Shown here: positions 49,065 to 57,907 of the stretch, one piece after another | How the letters are laid out: each line of letters opens with the position of its first letter | Position numbering within the stretch: position 1 is the stretch's first letter | From: an uncultured Bacteroidota bacterium | GTDB taxonomy: Bacteria > Bacteroidota > Bacteroidia > Flavobacteriales > Flavobacteriaceae | Reading direction: 5' to 3' | DNA length: 64,000 nt | Assembly: GCA_902518355.1 (NCBI GenBank) | Contig: CABYFY010000007.1 | Span: 1-64,000 of the forward strand | Notes under the pieces: model-generated | The model's database searches: none | Seen by the model: only the letters and a program-made list of their open reading frames with translations | Told to the model about the DNA's origin: nothing | Made by a program: the position numbers and the translations under genes

Positions 49065-50462
49065 ATGAAAAAATTTTACTCTCTATTCTTAACTACTTTG
49101 TTAGTTTTTGGGCTTAATACATTACAAGCTCAAGATAAGAATAACCCATGGCAATTTAGCTTTGGTGCAAATGCTATCGACGTAGAAGCTGATACCAATA
49201 CACAGTTTACTGAATTCTTCGATGTTGACGAAAATTGGAATATTGCTCAGTCACCTATCTCAATGTTTACAGTTTCTAAATACATTGGTGATAACTTATC
49301 ATTCGGAGTTGGTGCCTCTTTCAATAGTATCAGTAAATATGCAACAGGTCTTGAGTTATCTGAAACAACAAATGATTATTTCAATGTTGATATGATGTTA
49401 AAATATGACCTATCTGATGCGCTACCAATTAGAGTTTTAGGAATGGACTTCGAACCTTTTGTTGGTGTTGGACCAGGATGGACTTGGTTTGATGAGCAAG
49501 ATGGTTTAGTAGGAAATCTTTCTGTTGGAGTTAACCACTGGTTTAACGATGTATTTGGTTTTACGTTAATGGCTGATTACAAGCATAATATGGATGACTT
49601 ACAAAGATGGAGTACACCTGTCCTGGACGAAGGTGGTACAATGAGATGGTCAGCAATGCTTTCTGTTAAGTTTGGTGGAACTGATACTGATGGTGATGGG
49701 ATTTATGATGCTTATGATGAGTGCCCAGAAGTTCCTGGTTTAGAAGAATTTAACGGATGTCCTGATACTGATGGTGATGGAATTCAAGACAGTGAAGATG
49801 ACTGTCCAATGGTAGCTGGATTAGCTGAATTTAACGGCTGTCCTGATACTGATGGTGACGGAATTTCAGATAATAAGGACAGATGTCCTGAGGTTGCTGG
49901 TTTAGAAAGTATGGGTGGTTGTCCTGATACCGATGGTGACGGTATTGCTGATGGTCAAGATGCTTGTCCTAAAGTTGCAGGCCCTAGAGGAAACAGAGGT
50001 TGTCCTTGGCCAGATACCGATGGTGATAGCGTTGTAGATAAAGACGATAACTGTCCAGAAGTTCCAGGAACGGTTGCTAATGATGGATGTCCAGAAGGCC
50101 CAACAGCTGAAGATATGGCTAAAATCACTGAGCTTTCAAGAGGAATTCAGTTTGCATTTGGTGCTACAACATTCACTGAAGGTACACCTCCAGTTCTTGA
50201 TGCGATTGTTTCAATTATCCTTAAGTATCCTACAGCTAGCTTTAGTGTAGAAGGACATACTGATAGTATTGGAACAAAAGGATTTAACCAATCTCTTTCA
50301 GAAGGAAGAGCTGCTGCAGTAGTAAATTATTTATCAGGAAGAAATGTTTCTGCTGATAGATTAAGTGCTGTTGGTTTTGGTGAAAATAATCCAATTGATA
50401 CAAATGTTAATTCTGCTGGTAGAGCAAATAACAGAAGAGTTGAAATCTTATTTGTGAAATAA
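49065..50462 (+). CDS. OmpA family protein with TSP3 calcium-binding repeats
   Basis: Major outer-membrane protein type, 465 aa. Signal peptide 1-22, barrel to about 205, then five or so thrombospondin type 3 repeats ([30 protein letters not shown], and so on, each with paired Cys). The C-terminal OmpA domain (about 355-465) contains [20 protein letters not shown] and [11 protein letters not shown], the peptidoglycan-binding motif. It links the outer membrane to the cell wall. Own -7 element upstream and a strong terminator downstream suggest separate, high expression. Confidence 0.93.
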   Translation: MKKFYSLFLTTLLVFGLNTLQAQDKNNPWQFSFGANAIDVEADTNTQFTEFFDVDENWNIAQSPISMFTVSKYIGDNLSFGVGASFNSISKYATGLELSETTNDYFNVDMMLKYDLSDALPIRVLGMDFEPFVGVGPGWTWFDEQDGLVGNLSVGVNHWFNDVFGFTLMADYKHNMDDLQRWSTPVLDEGGTMRWSAMLSVKFGGTDTDGDGIYDAYDECPEVPGLEEFNGCPDTDGDGIQDSEDDCPMVAGLAEFNGCPDTDGDGISDNKDRCPEVAGLESMGGCPDTDGDGIADGQDACPKVAGPRGNRGCPWPDTDGDSVVDKDDNCPEVPGTVANDGCPEGPTAEDMAKITELSRGIQFAFGATTFTEGTPPVLDAIVSIILKYPTASFSVEGHTDSIGTKGFNQSLSEGRAAAVVNYLSGRNVSADRLSAVGFGENNPIDTNVNSAGRANNRRVEILFVK

Positions 50463-50486
50463 AGATTTAAACACATATACTATATT

Positions 50487-50526
50487 AGAAAACGCTTCGC
50501 TAAATGCGAGGCGTTTTCTATTTTTA
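50487..50526 (+). terminator. Rho-independent terminator of the OmpA-family gene
   Basis: AGAAAACGC (50487-50495) pairs with GCGTTTTCT (50511-50519); with the inner pairs the stem is 14 bp with one G-T pair and a 5-nt loop, then a T-rich tail. The ATG at 50504 lies in this stem, which argues against its use as the addB start. Confidence 0.8.
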
Positions 50527-50530
50527 TAGG

Positions 50531-52858
50531 ATGCATGGATTTGTTAAAGAGGTCATAAATAAGATAATTGTCAGTGATGGCACTGATATATCGAAAGTAA
50601 TAATAATATTACCAAATAAAAGATCTCGAATTTTTCTAAAACAAGAGATCAGCAGTATTGTAAAAAAAACAATCTTCTCTCCCATTATTTATGACATTGA
50701 AAGTTTCATGTCGATAGTTTCAGGATTAGATAAAATTTCTGACTCCGAGATATTATTTGAATTTTACAATATTTACCTAAATCAGACTAAAAAAGAGGAA
50801 CAACAAACCTTTGAAGAATTTATCTCTTGGGCTAAAACTTTGTTGAAAGATTTCAGTGAAGTTGACAGAGAATTATGTGATACTGATTCATTATTTGATT
50901 ACTTAAAAGCTTTTAAAGACTTAACTCATTGGTCTAACTATGAAGAGGAAACTGACTTAATCAAAAATTACAAAGAATTTTGGGGAAAAATAAAAGCATA
51001 TCATAATGAACTTAAAACTAGACTATTTGATATTGGCAAGGGGTATCAAGGTTTAGTTTATAGAGAAGCTTGTGAGCAAATTCTAAATTATACAGAAAAT
51101 AAAAAAAATGTAAAACATATTTTTATAGGCTTTAACGCTCTAAGTAAATCAGAATCAGAGGTAATCCAAGAAATAGTTAATAGTCATGGTGAAATATATT
51201 GGGATATTGACAAGTCATTACTAAACTCTGATTATAATAATGCTTCATTATTTATAGAATCTTACCTAAAAGAATGGCCGTACTACAAAAAAAATAATAT
51301 TGAAATAGTTGCAAATGAATATAAGAAAGAAAAAAACATTCAAGCAATTGGCACACCCAAAAATATAGGGCAAGTAAAATACGTTGGTGAATTATTGCAA
51401 TCAATGAGTAATGATGAAATAAATAACACAGCTGTCGTATTAGGGGATGAAAAATTACTAATTCCCTTATTAAATTCTATCCCAAGAAATGTGAAAAATA
51501 TAAATGTTACGATGGGCTACCCACTGAAAAATTCAAATATATATTCTTTCTTTTATTTGTTATTAAGTATACATACTAAAAGTCAAAATAGCTTTTATTA
51601 TAAAAGTGTAATTTCTTTAGTTTCTCATGAACTTATCAGTCCAGTTTTAAATAAGGGAATTGATTTAAGAAAAAAAATCAAAGATGAGAATCTTATTTAT
51701 CTGTCAATAAAAGATATTATAGATCTTGATAAAGAAAATCACAAAATTTATAAGCTTCTATTTTCTAAGTGGAACAATGCTAATAATGGTATAAGTTCAT
51801 GTATTAAGTTGATTGATTTTATAAAAAAACATTACTCTAAAAATCCACAAAATGATTTTATAAATCTTGAACTATTATATCACATCAATAAAATATTTTT
51901 ACAAATTAAGGTTTCCTGTGAAAACTTAGATTATTTAAAAAATATTAATTCTCTAAAAATATTATTTAAGGAATTATGTGAAATGAGTACATCCCCTTTT
52001 AGCGGAGAACCAATAAAAGGTCTTCAGATAATGGGAATGCTGGAAACTAGATTATTAAACTATAAAAATATAATAGTAACGTCTGTAAATGAGGGTATTC
52101 TCCCAGTTGGAAATAGTAATAGTAGCTATATACCGTTTGAAATAAAAAAAGCTAATCAGCTTCAAACCTTTAAAGAAAAAGATGCTGTATTTGCTTATCA
52201 TTTTTACAGATTAATCAAAAGAGCTCAAAATATTTGGTTAATCTATAATACAGAGCCCGATGCAATGAATAATGGTGAAGAAAGTAGGTTTATCAAGCAA
52301 ATTGAAGTTGAGGGAATCCACTCTGTGGATAAAAATCTACTAATTTCTAAAACACCTGTGAATCAAAATATGGAGCCTTTTTATAAAAAAACAAAATTGG
52401 TTGAAGAAAAATTAAATGCCATTGTAAAAAACGGTGTAAGTGCATCAATGTTATGCCTATACGCAATGGATCAGATCAAATTTTTTGAAACTTATGTGCT
52501 AGGCCTAAGGGAAGAAATTATAGAGGAAACAATAGCATCAAGCACAATTGGAAATATTGTACACGATTCATTAGAGTTGATTTATAAAGACTATGTCGGA
52601 AAAAGACTTAAAATCGGAGATTTTAAAAAAATGGAAGAGAAAATAAATACAATAGTTCAAAATATAATCAGAAATTACGTGCGTGAGGAAAACATATATA
52701 TAGGCAAAAACATAATAATTGTTGAGACAGTTAAAGAATACGTAAAAAAAGTAATTGAGCTAGATCAGAAAACGATTGAAAGAGGAAATGGGTTAAAAAT
52801 AATAGCTGTGGAAAGAGAATTTGAGAATGAAATAAAAGATAAAGGGAAAAAATCGTAA
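50531..52858 (+). CDS. addB: AddB-like exonuclease subunit, frameshifted before its nuclease motif
   Basis: Partner of AddA in double-strand break repair. The N terminus KVIIILPNKRSRIFLKQE and the middle GLQIMGMLETRLLNYKNIIVTSVNEGILP are typical of the inactive-helicase part of AddB in Bacteroidota. The frame ends at residue 775, just after VEREFENEI and before the PD-(D/E)XK core, which continues in another frame (52859-53256). The break lies at the six-A run 52847-52852; seven A would restore one 908-residue protein. I chose the ATG at 50531 because the ATG at 50504 lies in the terminator of the preceding gene. Either a sequencing error or a real loss. Confidence 0.8.
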   Translation: MHGFVKEVINKIIVSDGTDISKVIIILPNKRSRIFLKQEISSIVKKTIFSPIIYDIESFMSIVSGLDKISDSEILFEFYNIYLNQTKKEEQQTFEEFISWAKTLLKDFSEVDRELCDTDSLFDYLKAFKDLTHWSNYEEETDLIKNYKEFWGKIKAYHNELKTRLFDIGKGYQGLVYREACEQILNYTENKKNVKHIFIGFNALSKSESEVIQEIVNSHGEIYWDIDKSLLNSDYNNASLFIESYLKEWPYYKKNNIEIVANEYKKEKNIQAIGTPKNIGQVKYVGELLQSMSNDEINNTAVVLGDEKLLIPLLNSIPRNVKNINVTMGYPLKNSNIYSFFYLLLSIHTKSQNSFYYKSVISLVSHELISPVLNKGIDLRKKIKDENLIYLSIKDIIDLDKENHKIYKLLFSKWNNANNGISSCIKLIDFIKKHYSKNPQNDFINLELLYHINKIFLQIKVSCENLDYLKNINSLKILFKELCEMSTSPFSGEPIKGLQIMGMLETRLLNYKNIIVTSVNEGILPVGNSNSSYIPFEIKKANQLQTFKEKDAVFAYHFYRLIKRAQNIWLIYNTEPDAMNNGEESRFIKQIEVEGIHSVDKNLLISKTPVNQNMEPFYKKTKLVEEKLNAIVKNGVSASMLCLYAMDQIKFFETYVLGLREEIIEETIASSTIGNIVHDSLELIYKDYVGKRLKIGDFKKMEEKINTIVQNIIRNYVREENIYIGKNIIIVETVKEYVKKVIELDQKTIERGNGLKIIAVEREFENEIKDKGKKS

Positions 52859-53256
52859 CATTTATATTTTTCACATTTCTTGGGATAGAATTTAAAATTA
52901 GAGGAAAGATTGATAGAATTGATGAGTTAAATGGTGAAGTAAGAGTAATAGACTATAAGAGCGGAAAAAAACTTAGACAGAGAAATATAACAATCAAGGA
53001 TAGTGAAGAATTAACAAAAGAAAAGGGTATTTATAACTTACAGTTATTAGTATATATGTTGGGGATAAAGGAGGAATTCAAAGAGAAAACAATCAAAAGT
53101 GGTATAATCAATTTAAAAAATATAAGTGAGGGTGTACTTGAAGGGGTATTCAATAGAAAAACAGTTTTAAATAATAATGAGATGGAAAATTATAAAAACG
53201 AAATAATCACGATTATAGCAAATATCCTTGATAAGAGTAAATTGTTTAAAAATTAA
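52859..53256 (+). pseudogene. addB: Displaced 3' part of addB with the nuclease motif
   Basis: Read in the frame with codons starting at 52861, the DNA gives an uninterrupted stretch to the TAA at 53254. It contains IRGKIDRIDE, RVIDYKSGKK and YNLQLLVYML, the motifs of the AddB PD-(D/E)XK nuclease. It has no start codon of its own before the motif (the first ATG is at 53056). It therefore reads as the tail of addB, cut off by loss of one A. Confidence 0.8.
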
Positions 53257-53385
53257 TTTTTTTCTTGCTATAAAATGCTTGAATTAAATTCAAAATTTTT
53301 ATTATAAAATATTTTATTATATATTTAAATACTCTTTTAAGATAGAAATTAATAATAATATTAATGAAAAATTTTATGTAAAGTT

Positions 53386-54771
53386 ATGAACATTAAAATA
53401 ACAAAATCTTCATATAAAACGAAAGAAAATAAAAGAGCAATAATTTACGACTGTAGTGCAAAAAATTATCGGAAAAAAATTAATACTGGTGTCTTTGTTG
53501 AAGATGATCAGTTTGAAAACCCTGCAATTCCAAGTTCAATTTCATTAAACATCACTATAAAAAAATTAAGGAATAAAAAAAAAGATGCTCTTATCAAGTA
53601 TTATGAAAACAATTGGTCAACTAGTGAATTAGAGAGCTATTTGAAGAAGGGGATTGATATTTACTCTGTTGAAGAATATGTTAAAACTGATTTTATTAAG
53701 AATAAAAGCCTCATAACTGCGAATGATTATTTAAATGTTGTGAAAGTATTTAAAAAACATCTTAAAAAAGCGAATATTCACTTTAATGATATACTAGATG
53801 AAAATACAATTTTTGAATTTAAATATAATGCAGAAAAGAAGGGGTTAAAAACATCATCAATTAATTCTTACATAAAAAAAATGGCAGTGATTATGAATAG
53901 GGCGCATAAAGATAATCTAATCAATAAAAAATTTTTGATTCCTAGGCTAATGATAGAAAAGAGACAAAAATCAATTACGTCAAAATCATTTAACAAAGAA
54001 AAATTCATTAAAGCAGTAAATAATTCTGAGGATTTGTATCAAATACAATCCTTATCGTTATTCTTAATGCTTGTTATCTGCGGGGGTATGACTCCTTCAA
54101 ACCTTGTAAATTACAAAGTCATAAAAAATAAAAAGCAAAAAGATTTAGTTAGTTCAATCTTATATGATGAAAACAGCATTATTTTAAAGTATAGAAGATC
54201 TAATAAGGGTGAGGCAAAAAAATACATCAAACTATGTCATGTTAAAATAAAAATTATTGAATTAGTTAAAATATTATTTTACATAACTCACCAAAAAAAA
54301 TACCCTTTTATTATATCACCCTACTCTAATTATTATTCCATATTTGATTTTGATATTAATAAGCATCATAATCTATACAGGAACTTTTGGAACTTTTATC
54401 AAATAAAGATCAAGGAAAACTATGACTTAAAGTTTAGTGACGCCAAAAATATTTATAATGAAAAAATGAACGAGATTGAAATGAACAGAAAAATCAGTGA
54501 TATTCTATTTTCTAGAGTAAATGAAGCTGAGATAATTAGTTTTCGGAAAACAAATAATTTACAGCAAAGTATCGAGAAATATGAAAATGAAATTGTAAAT
54601 AGTTTTGCGGCCAGCGAACTAATACAAGTAATCAAAAATAAATTAATTTTTTTAGGCGTTGACTTAACTAAAATTTCATTGAACAATATCAAAACTCCAA
54701 TGGCATTTTCTGATTTTATCCAAACAATTAGTAAGTATCGTATAGGGTTAAAAAATTCAGGCTTTCTTTAA
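53386..54771 (+). CDS. Tyrosine-recombinase-like protein with degenerate catalytic site
   Basis: A 461-residue protein with the layout of Bacteroidota tyrosine integrases: an arm-binding N terminus (about 1-45, NTGVFVEDDQF), a SAM-like core-binding domain (about 105-195, SSINSYIKKMAVIMNRAHKDNLI) and a catalytic-domain-like half. The usual residues are gone. The RGM of box I is GGM (233-235), the RSxTG strand reads RSNKG (271-275), and the HxxRH box appears as FSDAKN (350-355). No final Tyr context was found. The frame is long and open, so the protein is probably kept for DNA binding rather than recombination. The 129 nt upstream are very AT-rich and include a small palindrome at 53279-53293. 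Confidence 0.65.
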   Translation: MNIKITKSSYKTKENKRAIIYDCSAKNYRKKINTGVFVEDDQFENPAIPSSISLNITIKKLRNKKKDALIKYYENNWSTSELESYLKKGIDIYSVEEYVKTDFIKNKSLITANDYLNVVKVFKKHLKKANIHFNDILDENTIFEFKYNAEKKGLKTSSINSYIKKMAVIMNRAHKDNLINKKFLIPRLMIEKRQKSITSKSFNKEKFIKAVNNSEDLYQIQSLSLFLMLVICGGMTPSNLVNYKVIKNKKQKDLVSSILYDENSIILKYRRSNKGEAKKYIKLCHVKIKIIELVKILFYITHQKKYPFIISPYSNYYSIFDFDINKHHNLYRNFWNFYQIKIKENYDLKFSDAKNIYNEKMNEIEMNRKISDILFSRVNEAEIISFRKTNNLQQSIEKYENEIVNSFAASELIQVIKNKLIFLGVDLTKISLNNIKTPMAFSDFIQTISKYRIGLKNSGFL

Positions 54772-54917
54772 ATGAGTTTATCGAAATAGCACTGAAAGAG
54801 TGAAAATTTGAAATATAACAGCTTTTATAATATTCATATAGTTAACAAATTATGAATTCTAAATTTTAAAGAAAAATGAATAATTTATAATTTTAAGTTT
54901 CATGTTAATTTCATCTT

Positions 54918-55823
54918 TTGAAAAAGATTTCGATTGTAATCTTAATAGCTCTTAATTTAAACACCTTTTCACAGGAGAAGATAGCTGATTCAACGAAAGT
55001 CAACGGTTGGCAAAAATCATGTAAAACCAGTTTTTTAATCAATCAAACAGCTTTTAGTAACTGGGTTTCTGGTGGTGAAAATAGCGTTGCAGGCACACTC
55101 TCTGTTGATTATAATCTGAATTATTATAAAAATGGATGGTCATGGGATACGAAAATGATTGGTTCCTTTGGAGTAAATAAGAATAGTGATAGTAAATTTT
55201 TTAAAAAAATAGATGACAGGATAGAAATAAACTCTGTTATGGGGAAAAAGTTTATTGAAAAATTTAGCTTTTCAAGCTTTTTGAACTTTAAAACACAATT
55301 TGCAAAGGGCTTTAAATACTCAACAAATGAAGATGGGAATGAAATCAGAACAGAAAAAACAAGAATATTCTCACCAGCATATATTCAGTTGGGAGTTGGT
55401 ATTTATTGGAAGGAAAGTAATTCTCTTTGGGTAAATTTTGCGCCAGTAACCGGAAGATTAATTTTAGCAAGTAAGAAATTCACCAATGATTTAAATGAAG
55501 GTGAAGAATATTTTGGTATTCCTAGGGGGCAAAATTCAAGGTTTGAACTTGGTGCATCAATTAGTGCCTTCTACAAATTTGAGCTAGTCGAAAATATAAT
55601 GTTGGAACAAAGAGTTAATCTCTATTCTGACTACTTATACAAAGCAGATAATATCGATGTTGACTATACTCTCTCAGCTTTCATGAAAATTAATGATTAC
55701 TTGTCTACAACTCTGATTATACAATGTATTTACGATGATAATGCTATAAAAAAGATACAGCTTAGAGAAGTGTTTGGACTTGCATTTGTAATTGATATAA
55801 TGGAAATCCCAAATATAATCTGA
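54918..55823 (+). CDS. DUF3078 domain outer-membrane-like protein
   Basis: Secreted protein of 301 aa with signal peptide (1-18, ending TFSQ). The pattern GWQKSCKTSFLINQTAFSNW, then SGGENSVAGTLSVDYNLNY, and beta-rich alternating strands match DUF3078, a Bacteroidota family of likely outer-membrane barrels of unknown role. It begins with TTG at 54918 giving a good leader. It abuts the convergent Bax-inhibitor-like gene with no gap. Nothing notable in the 146 nt before it. Confidence 0.8.
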   Translation: MKKISIVILIALNLNTFSQEKIADSTKVNGWQKSCKTSFLINQTAFSNWVSGGENSVAGTLSVDYNLNYYKNGWSWDTKMIGSFGVNKNSDSKFFKKIDDRIEINSVMGKKFIEKFSFSSFLNFKTQFAKGFKYSTNEDGNEIRTEKTRIFSPAYIQLGVGIYWKESNSLWVNFAPVTGRLILASKKFTNDLNEGEEYFGIPRGQNSRFELGASISAFYKFELVENIMLEQRVNLYSDYLYKADNIDVDYTLSAFMKINDYLSTTLIIQCIYDDNAIKKIQLREVFGLAFVIDIMEIPNII

Positions 55824-56576
55824 TTACCTGTTTCTAAGTTTAGCAATTAACCTTAATATCTCAAAATATAACCATATTAAAGTTACAAGTAAACCAAAAG
55901 CACCATACCACTCCATGTATTTAGGAGCCCCCTTTTCCGCTCCTTCTTCAATAAAGTCAAAGTCAATAACAAGACTAAATGCACCAATTGCAACTACAAA
56001 AACTGAAAATCCAATACTAGCAAGAGATGAATTTCTAGGATCTAATATAGAAAGGCCTGTTCCAAAAAGCCCCATAAAGAAGCCAATGACATATATTAAA
56101 AATATTGCCATAATGGAAGAAAAAATAGCCAATTTGAAGTTTTCAGAGGGCTTTATTATTTTTGACCTGTAAGCAAATAACATTGAAAATAATACAAGAA
56201 TTGTCAATAAAACTGCCTGTAATACAATTCCTTCATACTGAGAATTATAGAAGTATGAAATACCCCCAACCACAAAACCCTGTGAGATAGAATACAGAGG
56301 TACAATGAATGGGGCCCAAGATTTTTTGAAAATTAATGTAAAAAATAAGAATAAACCTATAAATATTCCTAATGCCATCAAAGTTAAGTTTGCCTGCGAA
56401 TAACTGTAATAACCAGAAATTACTAACATACACAAAGCTAATGCTGTTTTATCTACAGTACCTCTGATTGTCATAGTACTATCTAGGTGTAAGGAGTCTT
56501 TTTTAATCACATTCTTAAATGTGTTGGAATTCAATGCAGGATTAGATGTTCTATAAGACAAGTGTTTATTAATCAT
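55824..56576 (-). CDS. Bax inhibitor-1/YccA-like membrane protein
   Basis: Inner-membrane protein of 250 aa with about seven helices. After a soluble N-terminal stretch of about 40 residues come TVDKTALALCMLVISGYYSY, VVGGISYFYNSQYEGIVLQAVLLT and FDFIEEGAEKGAPKYMEWYGAFGLLVTLIWLYFEILRL. These match the BI-1/YetJ group, some members of which pass calcium in a pH-dependent way; the acidic residues near the C-terminal helices fit that. Function here is inferred from family. Confidence 0.85.
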   Translation of the reverse strand: MINKHLSYRTSNPALNSNTFKNVIKKDSLHLDSTMTIRGTVDKTALALCMLVISGYYSYSQANLTLMALGIFIGLFLFFTLIFKKSWAPFIVPLYSISQGFVVGGISYFYNSQYEGIVLQAVLLTILVLFSMLFAYRSKIIKPSENFKLAIFSSIMAIFLIYVIGFFMGLFGTGLSILDPRNSSLASIGFSVFVVAIGAFSLVIDFDFIEEGAEKGAPKYMEWYGAFGLLVTLIWLYFEILRLIAKLRNR

Positions 56577-56595
56577 TATTTAGCTAATTTTTAGT

Positions 56596-56603
56596 CAAAT
56601 TTA
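56596..56603 (-). promoter_or_regulatory. Promoter -7 element of the Bax-inhibitor-like gene
   Basis: On the minus strand the bases read TAAATTTG, fitting TAnnTTTG, 19 nt before the ATG. No TTG at -33. Confidence 0.35.
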
Positions 56604-56706
56604 ATGAATTTCATGATTTTTTCTTAAGTCATTGTAAACCATGAATTAAAAGATATGAATTTGATAAAAAAAGGCCTTTAAAATTGCTGATATCGCAAAA
56701 AAAAAG

Positions 56707-56734
56707 TTGTTTTTTAAATAATTTCGTATATTTG
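56707..56734 (+). promoter_or_regulatory. Promoter of the small outer-membrane barrel gene
   Basis: TATATTTG at 56727-56734 is an exact TAnnTTTG element, with a TTG at 56707-56709, 17 nt upstream. It lies 28 nt before the ATG. Confidence 0.5.
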
Positions 56735-56762
56735 CCTCATATTAACTAAAAATTGATTTAAA

Positions 56763-57323
56763 ATGAAAAAATTATTACTTTTTATTACAGTATTATTTTT
56801 CGGAATTTCTACTATTAATGCACAAGACGCTAGCTACGGTTACGAAGCTGGTGACTGGTTACTTGGTGGTGGAGTAACATTCGGATCTATGGACATGGGC
56901 GGTGTTGAAACTAAAATGAACACTATTGCTCCTCAGGTTGGATATTTCTTAAATGAAAATTCAGCTCTTGGTCTTAATTTAGGTCTTATGAGTACAGATG
57001 TTGACGGGACTAAGGTTTCTAACACTGATTTTGGTTTAGCTTACTATAACTTCTTTATGGATTTAGGAGAAAAAACTAAAGTATGGTGGGCTGCAGGATT
57101 CGGTACATCTAGTGGTGATAGTTTTCCTGATGCTCAAACTAGATTAGGAGCTGGTATAGGTATGAACTACTTTATGAGTGAAAACATCATTGTTAACTTC
57201 CAACTAGCAAATATACTTCAGTATGTTAAGCAGGGAGATGATTCTTCTATGACTTTTGGTTGGGATGGTGAAATCGCTAATATGAGCGCTACTCCAACTC
57301 TATCAATTTTCTTTAAACTTTAA
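56763..57323 (+). CDS. Small outer-membrane beta-barrel protein
   Basis: Secreted protein of 186 aa with signal peptide (1-20, ending INAQ) and eight or so amphipathic strands, ending in an aromatic-hydrophobic motif (LSIFFKL), as outer-membrane barrels do. Similar to OmpX/OmpW-like barrels of Bacteroidota; no precise role. It has its own promoter and a strong terminator, and seems to be a single-gene unit. Confidence 0.85.
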   Translation: MKKLLLFITVLFFGISTINAQDASYGYEAGDWLLGGGVTFGSMDMGGVETKMNTIAPQVGYFLNENSALGLNLGLMSTDVDGTKVSNTDFGLAYYNFFMDLGEKTKVWWAAGFGTSSGDSFPDAQTRLGAGIGMNYFMSENIIVNFQLANILQYVKQGDDSSMTFGWDGEIANMSATPTLSIFFKL

Positions 57324-57347
57324 TAAAAAGAAAAATTGAAATAATTT

Positions 57348-57374
57348 AAAAAACCGCCCAATGGGCGGTTTTTT
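57348..57374. terminator. Bidirectional terminator
   Basis: AAACCGCCC (57351-57359) pairs with GGGCGGTTT (57363-57371) around a 3-nt loop. The stem is flanked by A before and T after, so it can end transcription from both sides. It serves the barrel gene on the plus strand and the GH92 remnant on the minus strand. Confidence 0.9.
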
Positions 57375-57907
57375 TATTTATCGTTAGTCATAGAGTATGG
57401 AACACTTGATTCATCTGATCCCCAATCTGAGGGCATACTCTGCATACTAAAATCTATTTTAGGTCCCTTCGTTAATTCAGCTCTTATATTATATTTTTTA
57501 AGTAAAACATTATAATATCCTGGTGAAACATATTCGTCAGTTTTTGAATATTTTGAAGCATATCCATTTTCATAATCATTGAACCCAGGTGTTAATAAAA
57601 CATCTCCTGTTGCGGGCATTAACAGGATTTCACCTAAATCTCCAATTCCTGTACCACTTAGTTTCAAGTGTCCAAACCCCTTAATAATACTATCAGAATA
57701 ATGATAAGATGATGTCCAATCCCAGCCCTTATGAAAATTTGCTGGCCCTACCTGCACTCCACCAAATGGGACATTAGCACCAACAAAAACATGTCCATGC
57801 GCGTCTGATCCGATAAATGGATCCACATACCTAATTAAATTTTTATCATTAGAGCATGAGCTGAAATATAGTGCTAAAAAAGAATAAATTATAATTCTAA
57901 TCTTCAT
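57374..57907 (-). pseudogene. GH92 alpha-mannosidase remnant with large internal deletion
   Basis: The first 146 residues are the start of a GH92 glycosidase: lipoprotein leader (FSSC), YVDPFIGSDAHGHVFVGANV, PFGGVQVGPANFHKGWDW and YHYSDSIIKGFGHLKLSGTG. The last 30 (KGPKIDFSMQSMPSDWGSD...) look like the C-terminal end of the same family. Full GH92 proteins have roughly 700-770 residues, so most of the enzyme, with its catalytic domain, is missing. The junction is in frame near 57465-57470. It cannot be an active mannosidase. It overlaps the preceding hydrolase gene by 11 nt. Confidence 0.72.

Noticed and set aside
50504..50530. Upstream ATG for addB
   Set aside because: It lies in the stem of the OmpA-gene terminator; the ATG at 50531 is the better start.
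52847..52858. Programmed -1 frameshift in addB
   Set aside because: The six-A run does not form a proper X XXY YYZ heptamer in the reading phase (the base before is G), and no downstream stem-loop is evident. Base loss is simpler.
53257..54917. Active mobile element carrying the integrase-like gene
   Set aside because: No att repeats, tRNA gene or cargo genes were seen, and the catalytic residues are missing.
57374..57907. Functional short glycosidase
   Set aside because: The catalytic domain of GH92 is absent.
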